DNA from: Deltaproteobacteria bacterium
GTDB taxonomy: Bacteria; Myxococcota_A; Polyangia; Polyangiales; Ga0077539
DNA length: 64,000 nt
NCBI GenBank assembly: GCA_030694465.1
Contig: JAUXYJ010000042.1
Coordinates: 62,001-126,000 of the forward strand
Direction of reading: 5' to 3'
The notes under the pieces are model-generated. The model did no database searches, was not told the DNA's origin, and saw only the letters and a list, made by a program, of their open reading frames with translations. Each line of letters opens with the position of its first letter. Within the stretch, counting starts at the first letter, position 1. This document shows positions 35,047 through 43,911 of the stretch, piece by piece. Both the position numbers and the translations under genes were made by a program.

Positions 35047-36680
35047 GGCGAGCGCATAAACGGGTACGCGAAGTCACCCGTGGGGGGAGAGAAGGTTTCT
35101 TTGATCGTGCGGGGAGAGACCCAGCGGACGAGGTTGAGCGGGCTTCCGGCTTTGTCGTTGGTGCCCGAGGCGCGGCTGCCTCCGAAGGGCTGCTGGCCTA
35201 CGACGGCGCCCGAGGGCTTGTCGTTGACGTAGAAGTTTCCGGCTGAGAAGCGCAGGGCGCGCGAGGCTTGCTCGATGGCGACGCGGTCGTTGGCCATGAT
35301 GGCCCCCGTGAGCGCATAGGGCGAGGTCTGGTCGACGAGGGCGAGCGTCTCGGACCACTGAGATTCTGGGTACGTATGCACAGTGACTACGGGTCCAAAG
35401 ATCTCTTCGCGCATGAGCTTGGCCTTGGGATCGCGCGACGTAAAGATCGTTGGCGCGACGAAGTAGCCCTCGTCCATGGTGTAGGTTCCGCCAGCGATAA
35501 GCTCGTAGTTTGTATCGGTTTTGCCGTGCTCGATGTACGCGGCGTGCTTGCGAAACGCGCGCTCGTCGATCACCGCGCTCATAAAGTGCGAGAAGTCTTC
35601 GACGTCGCCCACGGTGATCTTGGCGCAGTGCGCAGCGAGCCTCTCGCGGAGCGAAGCCCAGCGAGATTCTGGGACGTACACACGCGACGTCGCCGAGCAT
35701 TTTTGCCCCTGAAACTCAAACCCACCGCGGACGATGGCGACCGCGAGCGCGTCGAGATCCGCGCTGGTGTGCGCGACGATAAAGTCCTTGCCGCCGGTCT
35801 CTCCCACGATGCGCGGATAGCTCTTGTACTCGCCGATGCGCTGACCCACCGTGGACCAGATTTGGTTAAACACCGCGGTCGAGCCGGTGAAGTGCACGCC
35901 GCCGAGGTCTGCGTGCGTGAGGGCTACGGCTCCGACGGTGGGGCCGTCGCCGTAGACGAGGTTGATCACGCCGGGAGGAAGTCCCGCTTCGCGCAGGATT
36001 TCCATGAGAAAGTGTGCGGAGAGGGACTGTGTTTCGGCGGGCTTCCACAGGACGGTGTTGCCCATGAGGGCAGGGGCCGTCGGGAGGTTTGCGGCGATCG
36101 CGGTGAAGTTAAACGGCGTGATCGCGAAGACAAACCCGTCGAGTGGGCGGTGGTCTAGGACGTTCCAGACGCCGGGCGAAGAGATGGGTTGCTCGGTGTA
36201 GAGCTTGCTCGCGAAGTGCACATTGAAGCGCCAAAAGTCAGCCAATTCGCAGGCCGCATCGATCTCAGCTTGGTACGCGGTCTTGCTCTGTCCGAGCATG
36301 GTCGCGGCGTTGATCGTCGCGCGGTACTTGGTCGTCAGAAGCTCGGCAGCGCGCATAAAAATCGCAGCGCGCGCGGTCCACGGCGTGCTGGCCCAGTCGC
36401 GCTTGGCGCGCAGGGCCGCGTTGATCGCGAGGGTGACTTCGGTGTGGGTGGTCTTGTGCGCTCTTGCAAGAATCCTGCGGTGCCGATGCGGCGAACGCAC
36501 GTCGTAGGTCTCGCCCGTGCGCACGTCTGCGCCATTGATCACCATCGGGAGGTCCAGTGGGTGATCGCCGACCATACTGCGCAGACGCGCTTGCAGCGTG
36601 TCGCGCTCGGGCGATCCAGGGGCGTACGAGAGCACGGGTTCGTTGATCGGCGTGGCGATCGAGGTGAGTGCGTCCATCAT
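35043..36680 (-). CDS. pruA: L-glutamate gamma-semialdehyde (P5C) dehydrogenase
   Basis: 545 residues, the length of the stand-alone P5C dehydrogenase group also found in eukaryotes (ALDH4 type) rather than bifunctional PutA. Landmarks are 'ITPFNFTAIAANLPTAPALMGN', 'HFTGST', catalytic Glu in 'RIVGETGGKDFIVAH', catalytic Cys in 'EFQGQKCSATSRVY', and 'FGPVVTV', 'NDKPSGAVVGQQPFGGSRASGTNDK' (given in part only). It oxidises glutamate semialdehyde to glutamate with NAD+ in proline catabolism. No proline dehydrogenase is adjacent. The following methyltransferase starts inside its stop codon. Confidence 0.93.
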   Translation of the reverse strand: MMDALTSIATPINEPVLSYAPGSPERDTLQARLRSMVGDHPLDLPMVINGADVRTGETYDVRSPHRHRRILARAHKTTHTEVTLAINAALRAKRDWASTPWTARAAIFMRAAELLTTKYRATINAATMLGQSKTAYQAEIDAACELADFWRFNVHFASKLYTEQPISSPGVWNVLDHRPLDGFVFAITPFNFTAIAANLPTAPALMGNTVLWKPAETQSLSAHFLMEILREAGLPPGVINLVYGDGPTVGAVALTHADLGGVHFTGSTAVFNQIWSTVGQRIGEYKSYPRIVGETGGKDFIVAHTSADLDALAVAIVRGGFEFQGQKCSATSRVYVPESRWASLRERLAAHCAKITVGDVEDFSHFMSAVIDERAFRKHAAYIEHGKTDTNYELIAGGTYTMDEGYFVAPTIFTSRDPKAKLMREEIFGPVVTVHTYPESQWSETLALVDQTSPYALTGAIMANDRVAIEQASRALRFSAGNFYVNDKPSGAVVGQQPFGGSRASGTNDKAGSPLNLVRWVSPRTIKETFSPPTGDFAYPFMRSP

Positions 36681-36733
36681 GCGAGGGCCGCGAGTGTACT
36701 GCGCTTCGCGCGTTGTGCGGTCGCTCTTATGGC

Positions 36734-37351
36734 TCAGCGCGTGTGGGTCATGATCGACGAGATGGATTCCATTGGGATCGCGATGTATCCGCCGCCCTGC
36801 ATGAGCAGCGCGGCGCTCTGGCTGGGCGCAAAGACAGCGCCGATCGCGGTCATCGCGCCGAGCCAGATCGGTCCCGCGCGAAAGGCAAACCAGAGCTCTC
36901 CCTGCAGGGGGAGCCGCATGTCGCGTGTGTCATTGAGCCGAATGGCCGCCGGCGCCGCGAGCCCCATCGAGAACCAGAGGTTGTCCCCACGGACCCGGAT
37001 CGAGGTGCTGGGTGAGAGTGTGAGCGCGAGCCCAGGGTAGAGGGTGGGGACCATAAACCCGGCGCCGAGCTGCACATCGAGGGCCCAGCCGCGCTCGCGG
37101 CCCGCGAGCGTGCGGCGTAGGCCCACACCGAGCCCAAAGGCGTCGAAGGGCAAGCGCACCTCCTGGGTGATCGCGAGCCAGGGCCTGAGCCACACGGCGC
37201 GGGACGACTCGGGGGCCGCGACCACGAACGCGATGGCTGGGCCGAGGGTGGGGGCGCGCAGGGCGCTGGGGTCCGCGTGCGCGGGTGCGGCGCGAAGGGT
37301 GAGGGCGAGTGACGCTAAGCCAGCGAGAACACTGGACAATGTGCGAGTCAT
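36734..37351 (-). CDS. Exported beta-barrel-like protein
   Basis: 205 residues. A classical signal peptide (MTRTLSSVLAGLASLALTLRAAPAHA) is followed by about eight alternating amphipathic strands (e.g. 'FGLGVGLRRTLAG', 'ALDVQLGAGFMVPTL', 'LWFSMGLAAPAAIRL') with Gly/Tyr/Trp at turns, the pattern of a small outer-membrane barrel. No family motif was found. Its ATG is in a 4-base ATGA overlap with the stop of the hydrolase gene, so both are made together. Confidence 0.65.
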   Translation of the reverse strand: MTRTLSSVLAGLASLALTLRAAPAHADPSALRAPTLGPAIAFVVAAPESSRAVWLRPWLAITQEVRLPFDAFGLGVGLRRTLAGRERGWALDVQLGAGFMVPTLYPGLALTLSPSTSIRVRGDNLWFSMGLAAPAAIRLNDTRDMRLPLQGELWFAFRAGPIWLGAMTAIGAVFAPSQSAALLMQGGGYIAIPMESISSIMTHTR

Positions 37352-38262
37352 CGGGACACCGTGACGCCCGAGAAAGAGCCCAGCGTGAGCGCTTGCTGGG
37401 CCTGGGGGTCACTGCGCAGGGTGGCGTCGAGCCACGTGTCGATCACGCGCAATGCGTCGGTGCGGGTCGCGGTCTGCGGGCGCGTGGGGGACTGGTCGCG
37501 CGAGAGCTCACTGGGCGAGGCGCCCTCGGTCCAGTCAAAGTGGTTCATGCCCTGGACGACGGCGAGCAGGCGGGGCGGAGAAAACCTGAGCAATCCCGCG
37601 GTGACATCGGGGACGCGCGCGAGGCCATCGCGGTCGCCAGTGATGCTCAGCACAGGGGTCCCTGCGCGCAATGAGACCTCGGCAGAGCCCTCGGGGAAGC
37701 TGGCTAACAAGACGACCCCGGCGTAGCCGTACTGCACCCACTGCCACGAGGCGATGACACCCCCGAGCGAGTGCCCCATGGCGACCACTGGGCCTGTGGG
37801 CGCGACGGCGTTGGCGAGGGTGTGTCCAGGAGTGCTCGCGGTACGACGGAGGGCTTGGAGGGCCGCGGTACCGTTGTCGACCTGAAAGATGGCCAGGTCG
37901 AGCACGTGCCGGGTCGAGAGCGTGACGTAACCGCGGGTGGCAAAGTGCTTGGCCAGCCAACGGTAGCGGTCACTCGGGACCAGCCCTCCCTGGGTAAACA
38001 CGATCACCGGGTATGGGGCACCCCTGCGGTCGAGGTTGCCCGCAGAATCACTGGGAAATACCACGTCCACGGTGACCCGCTCGGTGACCCGCGCTTGGGT
38101 TTGTATAGTAACCAAAGCGGCGCCGTACGCGCCTTCGCTGCCGTCGCTGCCGTTGCGGGCAGGGTCTGGGGTGCGCTCGACGGTGCCGGGGCCTGTGGGC
38201 ATGCACGCCGACGAGAGCGTGAGCGAGAGTGCCAAGAGCGAGGGAGTACTGCGCGGGCGCAT
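37348..38262 (-). CDS. Alpha/beta-hydrolase lipoprotein
   Basis: 304 residues from ATG 38262. The open frame continues upstream only as an antisense of the MATE gene, so that part was dropped. The start gives a lipoprotein signal (MRPRSTPSLLALSLTLSSAC). The fold is that of an alpha/beta-hydrolase: nucleophile in 'AMGHSLGG', acid in 'ITGDRDGLARV', His in 'VVQGMNHFDW'. The 'PYPVIVFTQGGLVPSDRYRWLAKHFATRG' area resembles chlorophyllase/PAF-acetylhydrolase-type enzymes. An esterase or lipase at the envelope is likely. It starts 17 bases after the MATE stop. Confidence 0.85.
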   Translation of the reverse strand: MRPRSTPSLLALSLTLSSACMPTGPGTVERTPDPARNGSDGSEGAYGAALVTIQTQARVTERVTVDVVFPSDSAGNLDRRGAPYPVIVFTQGGLVPSDRYRWLAKHFATRGYVTLSTRHVLDLAIFQVDNGTAALQALRRTASTPGHTLANAVAPTGPVVAMGHSLGGVIASWQWVQYGYAGVVLLASFPEGSAEVSLRAGTPVLSITGDRDGLARVPDVTAGLLRFSPPRLLAVVQGMNHFDWTEGASPSELSRDQSPTRPQTATRTDALRVIDTWLDATLRSDPQAQQALTLGSFSGVTVSR

Positions 38263-38279
38263 CGATCGGTGGCGCGAGT

Positions 38280-39677
38280 CTATACCTGCAATTGCTTCCA
38301 CGTACCCTTGGCAAAGCGATGGACCATCAAGATCGAGAGCAAGATCGCGTAGAGCCCTGCGGAGCACCACACGCCGACCAGGCCTCCGTTGAGGGTGACG
38401 CCAAAGAGCCAAGCGGCGGGGACCAAGCAAAAGAAGTGCAGGGCGATCTCGACGGCCATGACGTATCGCGTGTCGCCCGCGCCGAAGAGCGCCTGCGTGA
38501 GGATCATCCCGACCGCGATCACGGGGCCTAGGGCAGAGACCAAGCGCAGCGGGTTGGTGCCCGCGGCGATCACCGCGGGGGCATCTGAGAAGACCCCCAT
38601 GACCTGCGGTGCGTACGCGAAGATGAGCCCGCCGATGAGCGAAAAAATAATCGCGCCGAGCTTGACGCTGGTCCACGCGTAGCTCTCGGCCATCTCGGGA
38701 TCTTGGCGTCCCAAGCTCTGCCCCACGAGGGCCGCGGTGGCCGTGCCAAACGCCAGACACGAGAAGAACGTCGCGCTGAGCACCTCGATGATGATCGTGG
38801 TCGCCGCGCCGTTGGCGGCGATGCGCACGCCGTGGACGATCACGGACGCAGAGCTCGCGTCGAGCCTGCTGACGATCTTGGTGAACATCAGAAAGCCGGT
38901 CATGACGGCGACGGTGGCGAGGCCGCCTGGGACGCTCAAGCGCAAGAGATCCCACTGGATGTTCTTGGCTAAGTTGCTGAAACGATAGAACTTAAACGGA
39001 TTGCGATAGGACTTGCTCAGCGAGAACGCGATCATCGCGAGCAGGCCCACCCACGACGCCGCCGCCCCCGCGATGCCGGCGCCCGCGATGCCCATGCGGG
39101 GGGCGCCGAGGTTGCCGAAGATCAAGATCCAGCAAAGCACAGCGTTGACGATGTTCATCGCGATGGCGGCCCAGAGGTGGAGCGAGGTCTTGCCGATGCC
39201 GTCGAAGAAGCTCTTGTAGCCCGCGGTCATGGCCATCGAGGTGATGCCCACAAAGCGCCATCGCGCGTAGATGGTCCCAAGCTCGGCCACGTGGGGGTTG
39301 GACACGATCGCGCCGAACATCTGCGGCATAAAAATCCAGCCCAAGGTCGTCGCGAAGACCCCACCGACGGCCGTGAGCAAGAGCGCGTTGGGCACGATGG
39401 CGCCGGCGTCCAGGGGCTTGTCTTCGCCGTAGCGCCGCGAGGTCATCGCGAGGGTGCCGACCGAGATCGCCGAGAGAAAACCTCCGATGGCCCACAAGAG
39501 CATCAAGGACGGAGTGAGCGCCGCTTGTGCGTCCGAGGCGTCCTGAAACGGGAGTTTTTTCAGGTAGTACGTGTCCACGATGTTCACGCCGGTCTGCGTG
39601 AGCATCGCGAGGATCACCGGGGCTGCGAGCGCTAAGATGCGCTTGGACTGCGTTGGATCGAGCCAGGGTTTCTTCAT
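38280..39677 (-). CDS. MATE family efflux transporter
   Basis: 465 residues with twelve hydrophobic segments in two related halves (ILALAAPVILAMLTQTGVNIV; LLRLSVPGGLATVAVMTGF). It is only distantly similar to the MATE protein at 14955-16400, so they are not recent copies. It is first in a minus-strand gene series running through the hydrolase, barrel-like protein, P5C dehydrogenase, methyltransferase and PAP2 genes, with small or overlapping gaps except a 53-base one before pruA. Substrate unknown. Confidence 0.92.
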   Translation of the reverse strand: MKKPWLDPTQSKRILALAAPVILAMLTQTGVNIVDTYYLKKLPFQDASDAQAALTPSLMLLWAIGGFLSAISVGTLAMTSRRYGEDKPLDAGAIVPNALLLTAVGGVFATTLGWIFMPQMFGAIVSNPHVAELGTIYARWRFVGITSMAMTAGYKSFFDGIGKTSLHLWAAIAMNIVNAVLCWILIFGNLGAPRMGIAGAGIAGAAASWVGLLAMIAFSLSKSYRNPFKFYRFSNLAKNIQWDLLRLSVPGGLATVAVMTGFLMFTKIVSRLDASSASVIVHGVRIAANGAATTIIIEVLSATFFSCLAFGTATAALVGQSLGRQDPEMAESYAWTSVKLGAIIFSLIGGLIFAYAPQVMGVFSDAPAVIAAGTNPLRLVSALGPVIAVGMILTQALFGAGDTRYVMAVEIALHFFCLVPAAWLFGVTLNGGLVGVWCSAGLYAILLSILMVHRFAKGTWKQLQV

Positions 39678-39949
39678 GTCGTGGGCATCGGTACAGAGGG
39701 CGTGCGGGGCGGGTTGTATACTCTCTGGCCGCGCTCATCGGCACACACAAACCTCGGACACCGTTGGATCGAAGCTTGCGCACTGTCCCGACGCTCGCGC
39801 CAAATTGTCTCCAAAATGCGGTCCGTTACGCCGAGCTCACGCGCGGATTTGGCCACGGATTGTGACGGTATCTTGACCTCGTGGCGGTCCGTCTGGTTGC
39901 GTCCGAGGGACAGGGTGCGGTAGGCCATCGCCTTCGTACTGACCCCATC

Positions 39950-40762
39950 ATGAAGTCCCACCGGTATTCGCGCATGGTTTGCACACGCTCCGCGTCGTCG
40001 CTTTCTTCTCCCCAACCCTCCCGTGTGGCGTCTGTGCTGCGTGGCCATGTTTTGCCATGGCTTACTGCGTTTGCGCTGGCGTTGAGCGCGCTGATGCTCG
40101 CGGGCTGCCCCGGCGTTGAGTATCCCAACTGCCGCAATGACCGTGACTGCACCGCGCGCCGCGAGGTGTGCGTCAACGCGCGCTGTCAACAGTGCAGAAA
40201 CACAGCAGATTGCCCCGCCGAGCAGACCTGTCTGCGCAACCGGTGTGTGCCTGGGCTCAACGCCTGCGAGGGGGACAACGACTGCCTCACGGGCCAGCGC
40301 TGCGAGAACAACCGCTGCGTTGCGCGGACCGAGTGCGACGCCACACGCCAGTGTGACGGCGGCCGGAGCTGCGTCGAGGGGCGCTGCACCACGGCGACCG
40401 AGCCGCCCGATCCGGTGGATAACCAGGGGCGCATGTGCACGTTTGACCCGATTTATTTTGGCTTCGACCGCGACGAGCTTGACCCCACGGCGCGCGCATC
40501 ACTCACCCGCGCGGCCGAGTGTCTGGGTCGCGAGCGCAACACGCGCTACGTGCTCATTGGCCGCACAGACCCGCGCGGGACGTCCGAGTACAACCTCGCC
40601 CTCGGTGAGCGCCGCGCGCGCACAGCCCAGCGGTATCTCACCGCGCTCGGGGTGGCCGAGGCCCGCTTGGCCGTGTCGTCCGAGGGAATGGAAGGCGCCG
40701 TAGGCACCGACGAGACCACCTGGGCCCGCGACCGCCGTGCAGACTTTAGGCCCCGCGATTGA
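39950..40762 (+). CDS. Pal-like OmpA-domain lipoprotein with Cys repeats
   Basis: About 270 residues from ATG 39950; the start is uncertain, with several Met/GTG codons before the signal 'LPWLTAFALALSALMLAGC'. After the lipid-anchored Cys come three or four short Cys motifs (C-x-x-D-x-D-C, C-x3-R-C), like those in surface lipoproteins of this group. Residues ~165-270 are an OmpA/Pal C-terminal domain: 'IYFGFDRDELDPTARASL', 'VLIGRTDPRGTSEYNLALGERRA', which binds peptidoglycan. It is followed 34 bases on by a CpoB-like gene, a Tol-Pal-type arrangement. Confidence 0.85.
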   Translation: MKSHRYSRMVCTRSASSLSSPQPSRVASVLRGHVLPWLTAFALALSALMLAGCPGVEYPNCRNDRDCTARREVCVNARCQQCRNTADCPAEQTCLRNRCVPGLNACEGDNDCLTGQRCENNRCVARTECDATRQCDGGRSCVEGRCTTATEPPDPVDNQGRMCTFDPIYFGFDRDELDPTARASLTRAAECLGRERNTRYVLIGRTDPRGTSEYNLALGERRARTAQRYLTALGVAEARLAVSSEGMEGAVGTDETTWARDRRADFRPRD

Positions 40763-40796
40763 CCTCTCGTACCGTGAGTGTATGGAGCCCCACACC

Positions 40797-41633
40797 ATGA
40801 ACGCATCGATCACGCAGCGCGGGCTCTCGCTCGTCGCTTGGATGGCACTTGCAGCGACCGCGACCGGCTGTTTTGCGTCGACCAGCGCACACCAAGCGCT
40901 CGACCGCAGGGTGGGCGTGATCGAGGCCAACGAGCGCCAGCGCAGGCCGCAAGTGCAAGAGCAAGAGCAGCGCGTCGCCACGCTCATTGAGAGCCTCGAG
41001 CGCGTGCGCAACCAGCTTGGGTCCGTCGCGGACACGGCCAACCGCATGGAGACGCTCGACCGGGACATTCGTACGCTGCGTGGTGAGGTCCAAGAGATCA
41101 GGCAGCTCATCGGTGACGCGGGCGAGGGCCGCACGCAGCTCAGCGGGCTCGTGTCGCGGATTGACGGCCGCGTGCTCGAGCTCGAGCGCCGCACGGGGAT
41201 CGCGCCGGTGGTCGATCCGTCACAGATTCCGCAGGACAACGCTGCGTTGATTGCCCTGGCGAACCGCGCGTTTGATGCGAACGATTTGCCTCGTGTGCGT
41301 GCGCTCGCCAACGCGCTCTTGGGCCGCGCACCGCAAGACGCCATGGCCGACGACGCGCGGTATTTGCTCGGTCGCGCGGCGATGAGCGAGAGTCGCTGGG
41401 CCTCGGCGATCCAAGAGTTTCGGCGTGTCGCGGCGGACTCTCCGCAGGGCGACCGGATCCCAGACTCGCTCGCGGACATGGCCGAGTGTTTTGTGCGTCT
41501 GGGCTGGTGCAACGAGGCGCAGCGCACCCTTCGGTTGCTCATTGAGCGCTACGCGAGCTCGCCGCGCACTGCGGCAGCGCGCACACGGACCGACGAGATC
41601 CGGCGGCTCCCGCGGGCGGCGTGCACGCAGTGA
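40797..41633 (+). CDS. CpoB/YbgF-like coiled-coil and TPR lipoprotein
   Basis: 278 residues from ATG 40797, chosen over ATG 40782 because GGAG lies 9 bases upstream. Lipoprotein signal MNASITQRGLSLVAWMALAATATGC. Residues ~30-130 form a coiled coil (e.g. ERVRNQLGSVADTANRMETL), and ~150-275 are TPR-like (DDARYLLGRAAMSESRWASAIQEFRRV). That is the architecture of CpoB, which links Tol-Pal to cell-wall synthesis, except that this one is lipid-anchored. Its position right after the Pal-like gene supports that role. Confidence 0.82.
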   Translation: MNASITQRGLSLVAWMALAATATGCFASTSAHQALDRRVGVIEANERQRRPQVQEQEQRVATLIESLERVRNQLGSVADTANRMETLDRDIRTLRGEVQEIRQLIGDAGEGRTQLSGLVSRIDGRVLELERRTGIAPVVDPSQIPQDNAALIALANRAFDANDLPRVRALANALLGRAPQDAMADDARYLLGRAAMSESRWASAIQEFRRVAADSPQGDRIPDSLADMAECFVRLGWCNEAQRTLRLLIERYASSPRTAAARTRTDEIRRLPRAACTQ

Positions 41634-42949
41634 GCGTGGGCAGCGAGCGCGAGGACTCTGGCGCGCTTGTGATCCCGGGGGTCACGCTGGGTGAGCGCAT
41701 GGGAGAGGGCTCGCTGGCCGAGGTGTTTCGCGCGACGCAGCACACGCTCTCGCGCGCGGTGGCGGTGAAGGTCTTGCGCTCGTCCATCGCGTCGAGCTCG
41801 CAGCTGGGCAAACGCTTTGAGCGCGAGGGCAAGATCTTGTCCAAGTTGGCGCACCAGAACGTCCCGCACATCTACGACGCGGGCGAGTCGCAGGGGCGGC
41901 CGTTTGTGGTCCTTGAGCTCATTGAGGGCTCTTCGCTGCGCGCGCTCCTCGATGAAAAAATCGTGCTCTCGGTCGAGACCGCCGTGGGCATCGCGCACGA
42001 GCTCGCCCTAGCGCTCGCGCACGTCCATGCGCACACGCTCGTGCACCGCGATGTCAAGCCCTCCAACGTGCTGCTCTCTCGCACGGGGGACGTGAAGCTC
42101 ACGGACTTTGGCCTCGCCCGCGAGCTCGACGAGCCCTCGGATGGCCTGGGCGTGGTCGGGACACCCGCGTACATGAGCCCCGAGCAAGTGTTGGGTGATC
42201 GCGTGGATTTTCGCAGCGATTTGTTCTCACTTGGGACCGTGCTCTACGAGCTGTTGACCGGCCGGCGGCCCTTCGAAGAAGAGACCGCGCGCACGGTGAT
42301 GCAGAAGATCCGGCTCGATCGCTATACGGCGCCCAGCGCGCTGCGCAAGGGCGTGGGCGCGTCGCTTGAGCGCATCGTGGCGAGGTGTCTTGAGAAGCAC
42401 CCACAGCACAGGTACCCCAGCGCCGACGAGCTCGCGCAGGACCTGGGCGACTGGCTCGCGTCACGCAAGGCGCAGCCCACGCGGGTGAGCGTGCTTGAGC
42501 TCTTGGCCAAGGCGCGGCACCTGAGCGCCGCAGAGCTCCGCTCGGCCCTGGCGACTACGACACGGGCGGCGTCGGTGCGCAGACCCTGGCCTCCGTTGCC
42601 CTGGCTCTGGGCCGCGCAGATCGCGCTCTGTGCGGTGCTCGTGGGCGTCGTGGGCTCGGCCGAACTTACCCGTGAGCGGGGCGGCGACGGAGGGCGCGCT
42701 GCCACCGGTCCGCGAGCTCCGGGGACGGCGGATGTGGGGCGGCTGCGTGTGGTCGCGCGGCCCTGGGCGACGGTGTCCATTGACGGCGTGACCGTGGACA
42801 CGACGCCCACGGTGGAGGCGTATCGGTTGCTTCCGGGGCTGCATTATGTGCGGTTTAGCCACCCGACCTTGGGCCTAGCCGACCGGGTGGTGCGCATCGA
42901 GCGGGGGGCCACGGTGTGGCTCGAAGTCGACCTCGGAGGTGCACCGTGA
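41630..42949 (+). CDS. Ser/Thr protein kinase with PEGA domain
   Basis: 439 residues from GTG 41630 in a GTGA overlap with the previous stop; GTG 41621 is also possible. Kinase domain (~15-280): GEGSLAEVF loop, VAVKVL, HRDVKPSN, LTDFGLAR, SPEQ. All catalytic residues are present, so it is active-looking. One transmembrane helix (~325-345, LWAAQIALCAVLVGVVG) leads to an external C-terminal PEGA domain ('ATVSIDGVTVDTTPTVEAYRLLPGLHYV'). It is in an operon with Pal-like, CpoB-like and LysM genes, so it probably senses cell-envelope state. Confidence 0.92.
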   Translation: MSVGSEREDSGALVIPGVTLGERMGEGSLAEVFRATQHTLSRAVAVKVLRSSIASSSQLGKRFEREGKILSKLAHQNVPHIYDAGESQGRPFVVLELIEGSSLRALLDEKIVLSVETAVGIAHELALALAHVHAHTLVHRDVKPSNVLLSRTGDVKLTDFGLARELDEPSDGLGVVGTPAYMSPEQVLGDRVDFRSDLFSLGTVLYELLTGRRPFEEETARTVMQKIRLDRYTAPSALRKGVGASLERIVARCLEKHPQHRYPSADELAQDLGDWLASRKAQPTRVSVLELLAKARHLSAAELRSALATTTRAASVRRPWPPLPWLWAAQIALCAVLVGVVGSAELTRERGGDGGRAATGPRAPGTADVGRLRVVARPWATVSIDGVTVDTTPTVEAYRLLPGLHYVRFSHPTLGLADRVVRIERGATVWLEVDLGGAP

Positions 42950-43896
42950 GGGCGCCCGTGGTGGGTCTGTGCTTGGCTGCGCTCTCGGTGCTGTGGGGAG
43001 GGGCTGCGCGTGCGGATGTGATCCATCCGGTGCGCTCAGGGGACACGCTCGCGGCGATCGCGCAGAGGTACTACGGAGACCCCTCGCGCGAGGTGATCTT
43101 GGTCGCGGCCAACGTGCTGCACCTGCAGTCGTCGGTGGGGATCTTGCCTGGGACTTCGCTGGTTGTTCCGTCGGTGAGCTATTACCGAACGCGCGAGCGA
43201 GACACCTGGGAGCGCATCGCGCAGCGTGAGTTTGGCACCGCGGCCCGTGGCGCGTACCTCGCCGAGGTCAACCGCGGGCAATTGCACGTGGCCCCGTCGC
43301 CGGGTGCGGTCGTGCGCGTGCCCTATCTCTTGCGCTACGTGGTGGCCGAAGACGGCGAGGCGCTCTTTGAGATCGCGCGGCGGTTCTACGGAGACCGCGC
43401 CCAAGCGCGCTTTGTGACCGAGTTTAACCGGCTCACGTCCATGCGATTGACCCGCGGGCAGGTAGTTCTTTTGCCCATGCCTGACCTGCTCTTGCGCGAA
43501 GAGCCCACCTGCGAGGGCGGCCCCTCGCTCGCCCAGCGCGCGCAGAGCCAGCGCGAGGTGCAGACCCGCATGGCCACGCTCGCCTCGATGACCGAGCATG
43601 GGCAGTCCATCGAGGCCCTCGCCCTGGGTGCACGTTTGCTGGGCGGAGCTGAGCTCTCGGCCCGGCAGCGCGCGCAATTGCACCGCACGATGGCGCACGC
43701 GTACTGTGCGCTCGACCGGGTCGACCTCGCGGCCGAGTCGCTGCGGGCCGCGATCGAGGCGCAGCCAGACCTTGCCCTGGACGAGCAGCGCGACCCACCG
43801 AGGATGCTCGACGCGCTGGCGATCGCGCGGGGTCAGTATGCGCAGCGTGCGTTTAGCGCGGCGCCACCGACCGCGCGCCCTGACGAAGCGCGCTGA
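42946..43896 (+). CDS. LysM-domain exported protein
   Basis: 316 residues from GTG 42946, again a GTGA overlap with the upstream stop, and GGAGG stands 6 bases before it. Signal peptide (VVGLCLAALSVLWGGAARA). Three LysM-like motifs: 'HPVRSGDTLAAIAQRYYGD', 'RTRERDTWERIAQREFG' and 'VAEDGEALFEIARRFYGD'. The C-terminal ~130 residues are helical and TPR-like (AHAYCALDRVDLAAESLRAAI). LysM binds peptidoglycan. Last gene of the Pal/CpoB/kinase operon, so an envelope-maintenance role is likely. Confidence 0.9.
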   Translation: MRAPVVGLCLAALSVLWGGAARADVIHPVRSGDTLAAIAQRYYGDPSREVILVAANVLHLQSSVGILPGTSLVVPSVSYYRTRERDTWERIAQREFGTAARGAYLAEVNRGQLHVAPSPGAVVRVPYLLRYVVAEDGEALFEIARRFYGDRAQARFVTEFNRLTSMRLTRGQVVLLPMPDLLLREEPTCEGGPSLAQRAQSQREVQTRMATLASMTEHGQSIEALALGARLLGGAELSARQRAQLHRTMAHAYCALDRVDLAAESLRAAIEAQPDLALDEQRDPPRMLDALAIARGQYAQRAFSAAPPTARPDEAR

Positions 43897-43911
43897 GGGG
43901 CTTGGCTCAGC
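43892..43911. terminator. Hairpin between convergent genes
   Basis: GCTGAG and CTCAGC form a 6-bp stem around an 8-base loop. The stem includes the stops of both convergent genes. No U-tract on either side, so only a possible bidirectional terminator. Confidence 0.35.

Noticed and set aside
38263-38955. N-terminal extension of the hydrolase gene over the MATE gene
   Set aside because: The extension is Arg/His-rich out-of-frame reading of the MATE sequence; the lipoprotein signal begins at 38262.
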